From assembly GCF_022539315.1 (NCBI RefSeq), contig NC_066315.1, forward strand, positions 103,831,990 to 103,895,989: a stretch of 64,000 nt of DNA, written 5' to 3'. Shown here one piece after another: positions 25,401 through 37,781 of this stretch. The position numbers and the translations under genes are program-made. Within the stretch, counting starts at the first letter, position 1. Every line of letters starts with the position of its first letter. The DNA comes from Serinus canaria. Its lineage: Eukaryota; Chordata; Aves; Passeriformes; Fringillidae. The notes below the pieces were generated by a model. The model ran no database searches. It was given only the letters and a program-made list of their open reading frames with translations, and was not told the DNA's origin.

Positions 25401-26798
25401 AATTAACATTTTACAATTACAATTTCAGTTATGACTGAACAATTATGGATGTTCAACTATGTTTAAAGCACACACAGGAGGAAACAGCCATGTAACAGCC
25501 ACTAGACTCTCAGTACCTTCTTAATGTGGAATCCCAAAAGTTAATGCTCTTCCAGACGATTATAAAAACTGTGGAATTCTTTCATGCAAATGCAGAGCAA
25601 CTTGTAATCAACCTATTCTTAAACTATGTCAAAAGTGTCTAAATTGGGTGCTGTCTAGATTACCATAAAAAATACAAATCTGAAATACAACTTCCAATAT
25701 GATTATCAAGCCTAAGACGCCACAAAAGTCTGACAAGCAAAGTGGCATGATTCTTCATACACAGTATGAAAAATAAGATTTTTCTTAGCCTTGGCTATTT
25801 GGCCAATATAACAATTTTATTAGCAGAAATGCAGTACCAGATGAAACCAGAGCTTCGCAGAAAGCAAAAATGAGAAAGTTCATAAAACAAGCTCTTTATA
25901 CATACATATATGAGAGAATCTGTTCTAAAATTTTAAATTTAAAAACTAGAATGGTCTATCTGGATTCTTCTTCACCCACCTGCACTGCATTGTTTTTCTG
26001 TCAAATATATTGAGAATGCATGTGTGTGCCCACAATTTGATCTCACAATTCTTCTAAGACATAAAGAAGCATTATACAGTTTTACAGATCTCTGAGTTGC
26101 AGAAAAAGGGTGCAAAATACTGAAGGTTGCAAAGGTTATGTATGGGGAAGTTAGGATGTCAACCAAAATCCAGTTTTAGCAATCTCAGTACTCACAGAGT
26201 AGGGAAACAAAACTCATTTTAATTTAATAATCTAGCAATGCTCCAAGCACTTCAATTTTGTTAGTAGATAACTATCTACTTGTCCTCAGCTTTTGAAATT
26301 GCAAGGTGCTTCTGATTTGCTCTTTTTATCCTCAAAGGCAGAGTTCAGAAACAATTTTGTTTTAAAAGCAAACCTGAGTGTTCACTTGTTCTTAAATATA
26401 TGAATATTTGCTTTCTCAATTACAATTTCAGCGGTTGAGGCATTCAGAAATACACCAGCCATTATGAAAAAGTCAGAATGTCAGGAATAATGGTGCTACC
26501 AAATCTCATACTTTTCCTTTATTTTAAGTCTTAAAAATGTTTTTTCATTTAGGTCTGAACTCTTTTAAGACCCACTTTTAAGACTGGTTTTGATACAATG
26601 CTTTATAGTGAAGCCCTGCTTCATTTTAGAGTGCTGTGCATACCACCAGGAAGTCTCCAGTATTACACCTTTATTAGAGACAAAAACAATAATCATCCTT
26701 TTCCTGCTGAAGTCCATAAAATTGAAAAATCTGGGGCATAGTAACCAGTTACACAGAGGAAATAATTTCTTTGGATCTGCACCAATCACTAATAGGTG

Positions 26799-26804
26799 CT
26801 ACTC
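26799..26804. repeat. left target-site duplication
   Basis: ctactc immediately before the LTR, identical to 27100-27105. A perfect 6-bp duplication is what alpha- and betaretrovirus-like integrases leave. Confidence 0.9.
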
Positions 26805-26872
26805 TGTCGCTATGGAACACGAAAGAACACAGGCGCACCCGCTGCTCTCAAGGTGAAGAGCAAAAAGGGAAG

Positions 26873-26878
26873 TTTATT
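26873..26878 (-). terminator. LTR poly(A) signal
   Basis: Plus-strand TTTATT reads AATAAA on the minus strand, in the sense of the LTR, just downstream of its TATA box. It defines the LTR orientation. Confidence 0.7.
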
Positions 26879-26892
26879 TTCTGACTCCAACA

Positions 26893-26899
26893 TTTATAG
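26893..26899 (-). promoter_or_regulatory. LTR TATA box
   Basis: Plus-strand tttatag reads CTATAAA on the minus strand. It lies upstream of the AATAAA in the minus sense, as expected of the U3/R boundary. Whether the promoter still works cannot be told. Confidence 0.65.
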
Positions 26900-27099
26900 T
26901 TTTCCAAAAGTGACAGTGGATTGGAGGGTGACATTGCCACCTCTCCAATGACACTGGACAAACCAACAGTCCATCAAATTTTTCCTCCTCCATAAAAGAA
27001 TGCAAGACAATGAGTTATTTACAGAAAGTGTGTGAGAAAGTTCTCTACAAGAATGTCAACATCAGAAGGCTTAGAAAATCTCAAAAAATCAGGGAGACA

Positions 27100-27105
27100 C
27101 TACTC
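27100..27105. repeat. right target-site duplication
   Basis: ctactc immediately after the LTR, identical to the left copy. Confidence 0.9.
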
Positions 27106-30100
27106 CATCAGAAGTCAGCATATCTGAGCTACTTTTCCAGGGTGAAATGTAACACTTGGTAAACAAAAGGATATGTAGCCCTGTGAGTCTTAGTGGGGAA
27201 TCACCAGCCCAACACCGCTGCAGGCCGTAGCCGGAAAAGCTCAACTTCAAGAGACATAAAAGAGGCCTGCAGCCTCGCCTCACCTCACACCAGGAGATGA
27301 TCTGAAGCCCTTGAATACCCCTTTTTTTAGAAGGAACAAGATTTTTTTTCCCTGAAGCTGGGAAGTACAAATAGCTGCAGGAGCAGGTATGCCTGTGCAT
27401 GAACAGTTGTGCATGACTCTTTCACAGTCACTCCATCCCCTTCTCCTACTTATCCTGTCCATCCATGGCATTTTGCCAAGATATAAGGCTTTAATCACAA
27501 GAAATTGCACCTGTTTTTCTCTGTTACTAGAAGAATTGCCATGGGATTTCAAACCCTTACCCATGCCACCTTTGCAAACAACCTCTCACCTTAAACAAAG
27601 ACAGGCTACTTTGCTTTAAGCATAATTTGATGTGTGCAAGAAAAGAGGTTGAGATCTCTTACCTTATTTCTAAATACTCATTTGTGCCCTGGGCAAATTT
27701 CAACACATGTTGCTAGTTTCTTGTTCAACTGAGAAACAAAATACTGATTAGCTTTTCCTCTGTAGAACAAATATCTGTCAGATACAACTCTTCACTTGTG
27801 GATTATAAGGCTTATGTTTCCTCAACAAAAGAGGCATTCTCTGTGATAAGGAGTATTCTTACAAAACCCCATCCTTTGGATATAAATGATATGTGCTCCT
27901 CTGCTCTGCATGTGCACAGGGTGGAGTGAGCTGGTCAGTGCACAAAGAGGACCACAGAGAGAACAGGAGAGACTAATAAAAGAGATGCAAGTATACAAAC
28001 ATGCTGTGGGGACATGAGTAACAGTTTTCCAAGGTTTTTAGCCCCATTACAGTGGTTTTTTTCCTCCAAGATTTTGATGAATTCTTAAGAACATACAAGC
28101 AAAGTGTGAACAAGAACCATTGAAATGGCTGGTTGGGATGAGCTGTTTCTACAGTCCTTCAGAATTATTCAGGAGCCTCATGGAACTGAAGAATGACCAA
28201 GTGTCAGAAGTTTGCCAGTTTTTTTCCAGCTATGTCATATTACTTGTACAAATAAACATACTGTTTCTTCACATACTCTAATGTATGGACAATATGGAAG
28301 GCAATATTTAAGTTTAAAAATTTTGGAATATTGAGCAATCTTTCTCTTCAAAGCATCCTAATCAAATGTCAAAATTGTTAAGCATACGCTCTTTTGCTTC
28401 TAAGTTCAAATTACTTGAAGACTTTGTTGTTTGCAAAAAATAATGCATCTTCAGACCAGAGAAATTCATGTTGGTTCTGCAATTACTCCATGTGAAAAAT
28501 TCATTCATGTTACTGTTACGCATACTGTGTGCTCTCAATCACCTGAATATTCCTGCTTAGAAATCAGAGACATTACAGAGGGGGTTCCCAGGTTGTCACT
28601 GAACTGGTAAAGGCTGTGAGCAGAGAGCTGGCTGGTGTTACAACTCTGCAGCAATGGCACAGAGTAAACGAGCTCTCCAGACATGAATACATGCATTGGT
28701 ATCAAACAAAGATTTAGAAGTGGATAAAGCTTCACAGATCCTAATTCTGGAGTCTAGAAAAGGAAATAATTCACTTCAACAGAGAATGTTTCTCTATCAA
28801 GGACATAGAAGGATGTGGTTTAAATTTCATAATGGGTCTTTAGATGTTTCCCTCTTTAGGCAGAAACAACAATGAATAAATTACTATGCATAGCTTTAAC
28901 TATATTTCCCTAAATGACATTTTCATTACACTGTTTACTTTTTATTTTTATGCTGGTCACCAGAGAACTGGCATAATAGCTTTTTTTGGGAAAATCAAAA
29001 CTGTGTTTTTCATTAAAAATGGAAAAAATTGTTCACCTTCCTCTTCCTCATCATCTAGCATCTGCTCCGTAGATAGAACATGCATCTGTAGAGGAATGCT
29101 GTGCCCATTCCCTTCAGCAGCTGGAGACCCCCTCAGGATGCTGGAGTAGGAGCTAAGGGAACACACCTTACAGAGAACTGGCAAACCTTCATTTCTGACT
29201 CAAACTACATTTCTCATGCACAGGGGATGTGTAGCACTGTCACAGTCTGAGAATGAGAAAGGAAATATTTCTCCTGTCTCAAATAGTTCAGCTTGCTACT
29301 CCAAAGAGTAGAGAGAAGAGGGAGCACTGAATAATGCTTGTCTTTAAAACCCACTAATATGCTTCCCACTAAAAGCTCAGGAAAGAGAGAGCCACATCCC
29401 TTCCTAATTCACAAAGGGCTCTATGCAATGTCTTGTAGGCATCACTCTTAAGAATTTTGTACAATTTTGACATGGTCAAAAATGATTCAAATTTTCTTAC
29501 TAAAGTAATCCACACCACATGATTCTACAAGAGACTCTTTTTCTCATTGTTATAAATTATTGCCAGTGTCCCTATTAGCACCATTAGTAGTTCTCTGTAT
29601 TGTATTTCTATTAAAAGCAGCAGTGCACAATTATTGCTCTCTTTATTAATTTGATGAGATTCTTCTGGCCTAGACTCTTCAGATATGGCTCCAGAGAAGA
29701 ATTTTCTGAAAATGAGGAAATGACACATGTTGGTGGTGTTTGCTAGCAAAACCAGTAAGGAAACCTAGGCAGGAATCTACCAAGATTGAATGCCATAGTT
29801 TCCTCTGAAACAGAGCATGTTCTGTACACTGAGTCTGCATCCCAGATAAACTGACAAGTTGATGATGTTTGTTACATCATATTTAGTCAGCTACAACACA
29901 ACTGCTGTTACATCTGCTTTGGACTGAGGTAAGCATGGGACTGGACCTGAGTGAAATTTCATGCAGACCCAGTTTCAGCGCATGGCATCTGCTAAACAGG
30001 GTAGAGGAAAACAAAAGCCAGCAGTTTGCTTGTTCTCCAGCTGCTAGTTATGCTCCTTCAAAACACATTTTTGCTTTTCTTTTGAAAAAGGCCATGGCAA

Positions 30101-33100
30101 CAAGAGAGAACTACAATAGTCAAAAGGGCAAGATTTAAGGAGATGGAGTATGCTTAGTTCTGAAAGTCATGCATAATGTTTATACTCATAGATTTCCACA
30201 CAACTTAGAAGGTGTGAAATAAAATGCCATGTATTTCTCCCATAAAGAAAGGAAATTGAAATAGTCTTGTGATTTTTACCATTAAATGTTTGGAAAAAAC
30301 AAGAGTTTTCTTCTGATTTTTTCATCTTTCCCTGTTTGTTTTCCTCATTAAATGAACAAAAAGGAATGTATGACAAACTCGCAGGTCCAAATTTTGCTGA
30401 GCTCTCTTTTGCATATTGCATAACATCTCTCTGTAGACCCAGAAATAGTTTGACTAGAGGTAACAGTTTTCACTAATTTATAGACCTAAAGGCTGTGGAT
30501 CAGATCCTGAGATAGAGAATAGTGATGTCCTTTACCTACCACAGAATAAAAATGTTCCTTCATCTTGTTCCTTCATCTTTTATCTTCCTCTCCTCTTCCC
30601 TACACTTTTCAAAGTTCATAACCCTACAGAGGTCCTAACTATTTTGTTATGGGGTTTTTTGTGCCAGTCCTGCAGTTTTCTTGGTCTGCAGCTAGTGAGA
30701 ACAAGTTGTAGGCAGAGGAAAGGCTGGATGACCATCCATTAGAATGCAGGAAACTTTGGTCCACTCTTAAAAGGGTGGATTTCAGAAACACATTAAAGAA
30801 GAGCTCTTACATAAAAGTACATTTTGCCAGACACATAAAATGGGTCAAAATATGAATTTAAACTGGCTTTTTTCTTCCAATGAAGATGACATTCCCTCAT
30901 TCAAAATACATTTTGTGTTTAAAGGAAACCTTGGAAATTTCCACTGTTTGGTTGTCTTTACTGATAAATGGGCACGCAGAGTGCAACACTGCTGAACTTA
31001 TCCTTTTTTCATGGCATAAATTGAGAGTAACACTTTGCTTTAAAAAAACCTTAGAGGTATGATTTGTTCAGCTCTCTACTATTATTTAGGACAAGCAGAT
31101 TGTACGCAAAGCCACTGGAGGCAGTTTTTACCTTCCCCTCACACCCTTCAACTGTGTTCCTGACATCATAGAGAGTAAAGGAAGCTGTTTATAGCCCAAA
31201 CTGCCGTAACAAAAGCCAGACACGGAGTATCTGGGATACAATCTGCATGTGGGGGTGTAAGAGCTCCAAGCTGAATTCAAGCAGAGGAATTACACAGGGT
31301 AATGTACTTCCTGTGCAAGGCTTAGCAAGACACTAGTAGTAGCAAGGCACTTAACTGCACAAGTGCCAGCAAATCATCAGACACTTGCAATTAAACCCAA
31401 AGAGTGAGAAAGACCTGAGACCCAGCCCTCTATCCACAACTGCAGTCTCACTGTCTTGCTGCATCCACAAAACAGACGTGTCCAAGCTGGAGACTCAGAG
31501 AGATCCATATATGCCCTAGAGACACAAATAGATGCACTTAAACATCTCATGTGGACTGCTTTTAAAGCAATTATTTGCTCCATAGAGACTTCTGTGTTTT
31601 TTTCTAATAGGAAAATGAGTGGCCGTACTATAAATGGGTTGTATAAAGACCATATTGTTCTAGTTTCCTAAAATAACTTGGACACCTCAATTGTAACTTT
31701 TGTTAAAAACAAAGTAGCCTTTGATGTGAAGCTTTAATCATGGACAGACCATAAACTTCTCTGGGCTCTACCATGATGTAGTTGCTCAAAGTGTCAGAGC
31801 ACTAACTAAACAACATTCTTTAATCCCAACTACAAGTAATGTCTGGAGAAAACTCAAGGGAAAACTAATGTCTGTCACATGATGTGTGAGCTGTGTTGAC
31901 TCACCGCCATGTAGAGTTCAATATTTTCATCAATAAGGGCACTTAAATGTATTTCTGCCCAGTGACTCCCTAAATAGCACATTAGAAACCCTATGGTCTT
32001 TTTTTTAGTTTTTCAAGCGTGTGCAGAACAAAGCTTAGATTTTTTTATGAAGAGGAAGGAGGCCGTTTTGGCTTCCTTACATCATGCTTACCTGTGTCAG
32101 CCAACACATTACTGTTTTTCTTTCCTTGATGCTCATTAAAATGCTTCCAATTCACAGATGTGTGCCGATAAAGTAGCACACATGAATTTTCCTACAGTCT
32201 ACATTTCTAGAAATCCTCTTGGAATCTTGCCATTGCCCAGAAAGTAGAAAACAAAAGATAAAGTCCCTGAATGGAGACTCCTCTTTTCATTGCCCCTATA
32301 CCTTGTCCCACTCTATTCACTGAAAGTAGTCATATTCCTTCAGATTTTAAAAGGGAATGGTTGGCATAAAGTCCAAAACCTAGGCACCCAATTTAACATC
32401 TTTTCTTGGAAACACTTTTTTTGAATGAAGTAATTATTATTGAAGAATTTGTTTTATTGATTTATATTTAATAATTTCTGATCACAATTTATCCTTTTAT
32501 CGGTATCTCTGTACTGATATTAATCTGTTCTCTGTTGATTTCAAGATGTAAGTGGGTACTTTTCAAAGGAAATTGTTCTCTAAAGGGAAATTCCGGAACG
32601 TCAAAGAACACATATGTCTGACCAGGTAGATCTGCAAGGCCCAGAGAAGTCACACTTATATCTGTAAAATTCGTGTGCCTTGCCACGAGTCTGAACAAAA
32701 ACATCTTGTGACGGATGGAGGTATAGGTCTCAAACAGGAAAAAGATTTTGGGAATATGAGTTGCCTGTAGAAAAATTGCCTGTTCATAGTTTTCAGCATT
32801 TAGAAATTGTCAGAATATTGGAATTTCTGGTCTGAAGAAACTTTGTGAGATAATTCCATCAGGACATCAAAGAGGGTGTCTTTTGAAAAGGTCAAGATTC
32901 AAAGGAAATGTTTTGAAATTCTAAATGAGGTGCTTAATTGAAAAGAATTTTTTTTTTTCTATCTGTTTGAGGCAGGGACAGTAAATTTTGGTATTTGTTT
33001 TCAGTTTTTGAGGACTTTGGGTTTTGTCCCAATGTTAGATCTCCAGCTCTCATGACTGAAACAAATGAAATTGAAACCATCCTCCAAGTACAGAAAAGCT

Positions 33101-34947
33101 CCCTGGCATCTGTCAGGTTACACCAGATATCTACAATTTTTCACCTAAAAATAGAAAGCAGAGCACTGAAATATTCACTGTGTTGTAGGCATATGTCCAA
33201 AAAAGCAAGGAGCTGCATTGAATAAAAATACTGCAAGTAGAAGCGTGCACTTCAAGCCACTGGCACGCAGAGCTGTTCCAGTTGGGCATTTAAACACCAT
33301 GACTGCACAAGCCAATTAACTATCAATCATCCTGAGACCTCAGCAGCACCTCTCCATCATTGAATGAGGTGGAGAGTAGATTTCTTGTGGTCCTGTTCAC
33401 CAAATATCTTCTCTGAGGTGATAACAACTTCAGAATTTCTATCATCATGCAGAAGGGATTTCAGAGTTAGACCCTTATTTGGAAATGGGAAGGCAGATAG
33501 TGGAACACAAGCTTGACATAAATGCAGGTGAAAGAGAAACACTCAAACAGAGTTTCAGCCTTTTTTAGCAAGTCTATTTATACCTCACCATATCCTTTGA
33601 AAACATAAAATTCTAGTCCTAATTTATTAATGGAATGTGCCAGCACCAAGTTATTTTTAAATTTAGAATATAAATGGCCTTCATGAACTAGAGCAAGCAG
33701 GCAGCATCTGACATGAATCTCAGAGCTAGTGTGAAATTTACTTTTAAATTGCTGCTGTCTTTCCAAAAATTATGCACCGTGAGCATGTGTCTTCACTCGT
33801 GTTAGCTTTTGCCTTAATTAGAAAACAGAACCACAGGAAGTGGCACGTAAAAAGGATCTCGCCCTTGCTTGGATGTAAATAACCCTCTCAGCTTATTTCA
33901 ACTGTTTCTTCCCAGTTAAATTCAAGTTGTCAGAGGAATGTGATCCTGAAAATAAAATCAGAAATTTCAAGCTATTTGTAAACATAAGAGGCAAAGGTTA
34001 GTTGTATTTTATTTCATTTCCCAACCTTTTTCTTCTTCTATGGCAAACAGAAAGTGGGGACTGAAGACAACTGAAACAAATAAATTAGAGAGGGTTTTTT
34101 ACCTCCTGGGGGCTCTTATTCCCAAAATTAAGTGCAACGAAAAAGGGTATTCTTCTGCAGAACTGTTCCTCAAAAGAACCTTGCAACTCAGTCTTTAGCC
34201 AGCTCAAATTATCTGCCCTTTCAGTCACACACTGTTGACTTTTTCCAACATCTGTCCTCATCACAACTTTATAAGCCCATTAGAGGCATGCATTTGAGTG
34301 TTTTAGGGAATGACTAGACACAGCAAATGATTTCCTATAAATAATTTATTCAATGACTTCAAAATTCTCAGTGTTCCTGTAAGGACTGCCTGTCACAGAG
34401 CAATGCTGGTAAGAAAGAGTAGCTTTCTTCCCTCGTTCCACCACAGGACCCAGGGCCCCTTCTACAACCCACAGAAAAGCTGCTGAAATTTCTCCTAATT
34501 TTTTTTTACTTTGCCATCCGGGTTAGAGGGAATTCTTCTAATAATTCTAGGAGAAACTGTGCAAGTTCCGGGACCATCCTGATCTTCTTCGCCTTCTGAG
34601 AACAAAATCTAAAAACCAATTGCTTTGCAAGAAAATGTCCTTGAGCATGAGTCAGCTTTGGGACAAAAAATTGGCAGCCAAGAGTCTGATCTCACAAGTT
34701 CCTCAAGAAAGCAATGTTATTATAAAGAATAAAGTTTTACAACACTAAAACATTGAAGGGTTTGCAAAATTCAGTAAATCCTTTTCATACGGAGCTTTGC
34801 TCTGTGCCCATATTTCCAGAAACTAGTACACATGAAAGTGGTTTCAGAGTTGTTTTAGCATAAGTGAAAAGATTTATATCAAATTTCATTCGTCTTAGGT
34901 TAAGAGAAGGCTGAACTTTAAATACTTGTGAAAAATCAAAGGTCCTC
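27106..34947. other. non-coding stretch, no gene seen
   Basis: No exon or transposable element is recognised in 7.8 kb. Near 27215-27245 three CpGs lie within about 30 bp next to the solo LTR, but no boundary marks them as part of an element. A perfect 13-bp duplication lies at 30554-30579. The rest is ordinary AT-rich sequence with random short open frames. Confidence 0.6.
30554..30579. repeat. perfect 13-bp tandem duplication
   Basis: gttccttcatctt occurs twice in a row (30554-30566 and 30567-30579) with no difference, indicating a recent slippage event. Confidence 0.92.
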
Positions 34948-35194
34948 TAAGAGGACAAGAGCAAATGGCCTCAAGTTGCGCCATAGAAGGTTTAAATTAG
35001 ATATTAGGAAAGATTTTTACATGGAAAGGATTTTAGTTCATTGGAACAGATTCCATCCCTGGAACTACTCAAAATAAGCATGGATATGGCAGTTGAGGAC
35101 ATGGTTTAATGGTGAATATCGTGGTGCTGCTAGATTTAATGTTGCACTTGATGGTCTTTAGGGTCTTTTCCAACCTTAACGATTCCATGGTTCT
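34948..35194 (+). mobile_element. CR1 LINE 3' fragment
   Basis: The plus-strand CR1 3' region starts with 'gaggacaagagcaaatggcc' and 'tcaagttgcgcca'. It continues through 'ttaaattagatattaggaaa', 'cattggaacag', 'attccatccctggaactact', 'gaggacatggtttaatggtg' and 'gatggtctttagggtctttt', and ends 'ccaaccttaacgattccatg gttct'. It is full length for the usual truncated 3' piece, with short deletions such as the reduced 'ggctgcccagg' block. It is non-coding. Confidence 0.93.
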
Positions 35195-35477
35195 AAAATA
35201 AGTTTTTGACTAGGGAAGAAGTTGATGTTGATGTTTTGATACACAAAACATGCATTTGAATTATTTCTGTGTATGGTCATATTTACTGAGAAGATTCTTC
35301 ATATATTGATCACTGTGCTCCCATACTGCAACATCCAAAACAACAAAGTCCTACTCTATTAGCACTCCTCTGTCTGTCAGTCAAGGTTCTGCAGCACCCT
35401 TGAGTTATTTTTGAGGTAAAAAATTTCAGATAAGTCTTTCTCCTTACCTTTGTCACTAAAATTTAAAAATAAGTTGA

Positions 35478-35523
35478 ATTATTAATTGAGATTAAATGGT
35501 ATTATTAATTAAGATTAAATGCA
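35478..35523. repeat. 23-bp tandem duplication (2 copies)
   Basis: Units 35478-35500 and 35501-35523 both read attattaatt.agattaaatg and differ at two or three positions. The duplication is in AT-rich sequence. Confidence 0.85.
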
Positions 35524-36097
35524 TACAAGTACGCTGGCAATTCATCTATCAATTTTAGCAGTGAGAATGTTTAAATTATCTCACTTCAGTGCCTGATAAA
35601 CAATCAATGGACTTTATTCAATAGCTTCATCTCCAGTGCTAATTGTATCCATTTAATTTAAATTATTCTGATTGTTATTCCATGTAGTTATTTGGTGATA
35701 TGAGACCTCTGAATAGATAGTATTGATTTGGGGCAACCAGGCATCATCCATCACAGCTGTGAAGACAGGAATTAAATTTAAATAGTGGGCTATTATTTTC
35801 TGAATGTCTTTGTGGACAAATAGGTAGCGGAAGCAGAATAATTAGGAACTTGCACTAATTTGTCTACTTGATTTATAGGTATATGATTCCTGAAAATAAA
35901 ATGAGGTCTACAAAGTAATCAAGAGAAGCTGGCAATAGGTAAAACCTTGTGACTCTTTAAGCAGAACGGACAAACAATTCATGTGCTACCAGTTTTTAAA
36001 AAGCGTTTAGACAGCTAAAAGAACTACTGTGCCTCCTGATGACATTTACAGCAGTAGCTAAAATTATTTTTGCAGTTAGATAGAAGCAGAGTGAGAC

Positions 36098-36110
36098 AAA
36101 AAAAAAAAAA
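36098..36110. repeat. poly(A) tract, 13 bases
   Basis: A direct run of A. No retroposed body is recognised next to it. Confidence 0.85.
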
Positions 36111-37719
36111 TAAAGACAAAGATCTTTCATTGTCCCAAATTATAGTTACCACACTAAAAAGAAACATAAAAAAAAATCCAAGATGTGTGACAAAGATAAC
36201 TCTTGTGCAATGTTACTGAGGTGGCTCAGGTATAGAAACAGCTACAGTTTTACAGAATATCTAAAGTTACAAGTAAGCTGAACAAAATCAATGAACTCAT
36301 AAATCACTTTAGGCTGGATTCTAACTAACAGTTCTCATTTTCTGGATGTTCCCAAGGTAGTTGACATATGAGTGCAACCTCATTTTGATCCCAGATGGCT
36401 AGAGAAAAATGGGATAACAGTAAGATTTAGATCTCACCTCTCCAAGGAGGATGCCTGTTACAATCATGAACTGTGATTCACACCAAATATATCCCTATAC
36501 AGGCATTCATGCATTTCTCAAAGTGCTTCTGAGCAGGGAAGCCACTGATATAGATGCAAAGGTTCACTCTAGGCAGTGTAACAAAGTGTTTCAATGAACT
36601 TCGTGATGGGCCCTGGGAGATGAGTCTGAAACCTGACAAAGCCATGTGTAAGGAGTTGCTGGGATCTGTCCCACAATGACAGCAGAGCTCTCAGAGGAAA
36701 AATCCAGGTTAAGCACAGAAGCAATTTTGAAACAGAAGAGTGATCTCTGGGAACATGTTGGGTAGGTGACAGCTGATAAGAGTTTTGAGAAGATAAATTT
36801 CAGACTGAGATCCTTTCATGCATTTGCCACATGCAGATCTTCAAGGCTCTGTTTATATCTCCATAAATCCACCTTCAAGGCCAGGCTCGCGGACCCTGGA
36901 GACAGCCTGCCTACAACAACAGCTCAGGCATAGCTACAGCTGTGCATGGCTGGGCATTGCTGGATATACAGAGCCAGACAATACAGAAGGTGAATCTGGG
37001 CTGGCTGTCCATGGTTAGTGTTCAAGCTGCCTGAAAAGAGGTAGAAAATGGTAGAAAAGCAGGAGGAAGGCAGAATATGCTGTGTGCTTGCAGACACATA
37101 CTACATCTTTTAGAGCTTCATGAAAGTCAAACCCTTGCAAAGTTGTGGCAAATGAAGAATCAGCTAAAACCTCCATTGTCAGTGCAAACCCCCACAGCAA
37201 CTTTCTATATTCACAGTAATTAATCTCACATGAATTATCTTTGATTGGTTTTAATTGCTCAGTTAGACTGTCAACCAAAACACAAATATCTTATGAAATT
37301 CACTCGAGGTTTTAAAATTGACTTGATAAGGAATTTGACATTAATCTTTTCTCATAAAAATGAAGATATTCTCAGTGGTAAAAGCAATGCCTATTAACTA
37401 GGATCACTTAACTAGAAACCAGATTCCAAAGATGTAAGTCTTAGTATCATCAACCAAAAAGCAGAGCTACTGGTACACCACTGTAACACTAAATTAGTCC
37501 AAGAATGAAAAGATATCATTTCATTATTGTCTTTGGTTTAAATATTTCCATTCTCAGATGCCATTCAAACTTACTCTAAAAAGAAAAAACGGGTTTCTAA
37601 TCTGGCTTTCCTGACTGCAAATATTTTGATTTTTAGCAATAGAAAGCCTGGCTGAGATCAGTGAATGTTTATACAGAATAACAACTGAGGAGTAGAAACA
37701 GACGGCACAGTCCAGTTAT

Positions 37720-37781
37720 TCTTTTGAAGGCAAAATTCTGCTCTTTATTTTCTTTTGAAGGTAAAATTTGGTTCTTTATTT
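37720..37781. repeat. 31-bp tandem duplication (2 copies)
   Basis: Both units start tcttttgaagg and end tctttattt. They differ at four places, three of them C in the first unit against T in the second. The duplication is older than the 13- and 20-bp ones in this window. Confidence 0.9.

Larger units (their letters stand above)
19598..26798. other. non-coding stretch with a GC-rich patch
   Basis: No coding gene or transposon is recognised. Distinct items are a perfect inverted repeat at 20793-20820, a GC/CpG-rich patch at about 21690-22000 containing a 14-bp minisatellite, a GGAA/GAAA-rich tract at 22422-22452, and a strongly AT-rich part from about 23300 to 24700. Parts at 20330-20500 and 20980-21260 have homeobox-type TAATTA sites but nothing decisive. 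Confidence 0.55.
26805..27099 (-). mobile_element. complete solo LTR of an endogenous retrovirus (295 bp)
   Basis: The ends are TGTC and GACA, a perfect 4-bp inverted match with the canonical TG..CA. An identical 6-bp duplication (ctactc) lies on both sides, so both boundaries are exact. On the minus strand a TATA box (ctataaat, 26893-26899) is followed about 20 bp later by AATAAA (26873-26878). This close TATA/poly(A) spacing is also known in alpharetroviral LTRs. The text resembles an ERVK-like LTR I recall as common in songbirds. No internal gag, pol or env sequence is present, so the provirus has recombined down to one LTR. The intact ends and duplications suggest a fairly young insertion. 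Confidence 0.92.

Noticed and set aside
28957..29184. Open frames with a run of Ser (plus) or Asp/Glu (minus)
   Set aside because: They come from a short tcttcctcatcatc low-complexity tract and have no other coding sign.
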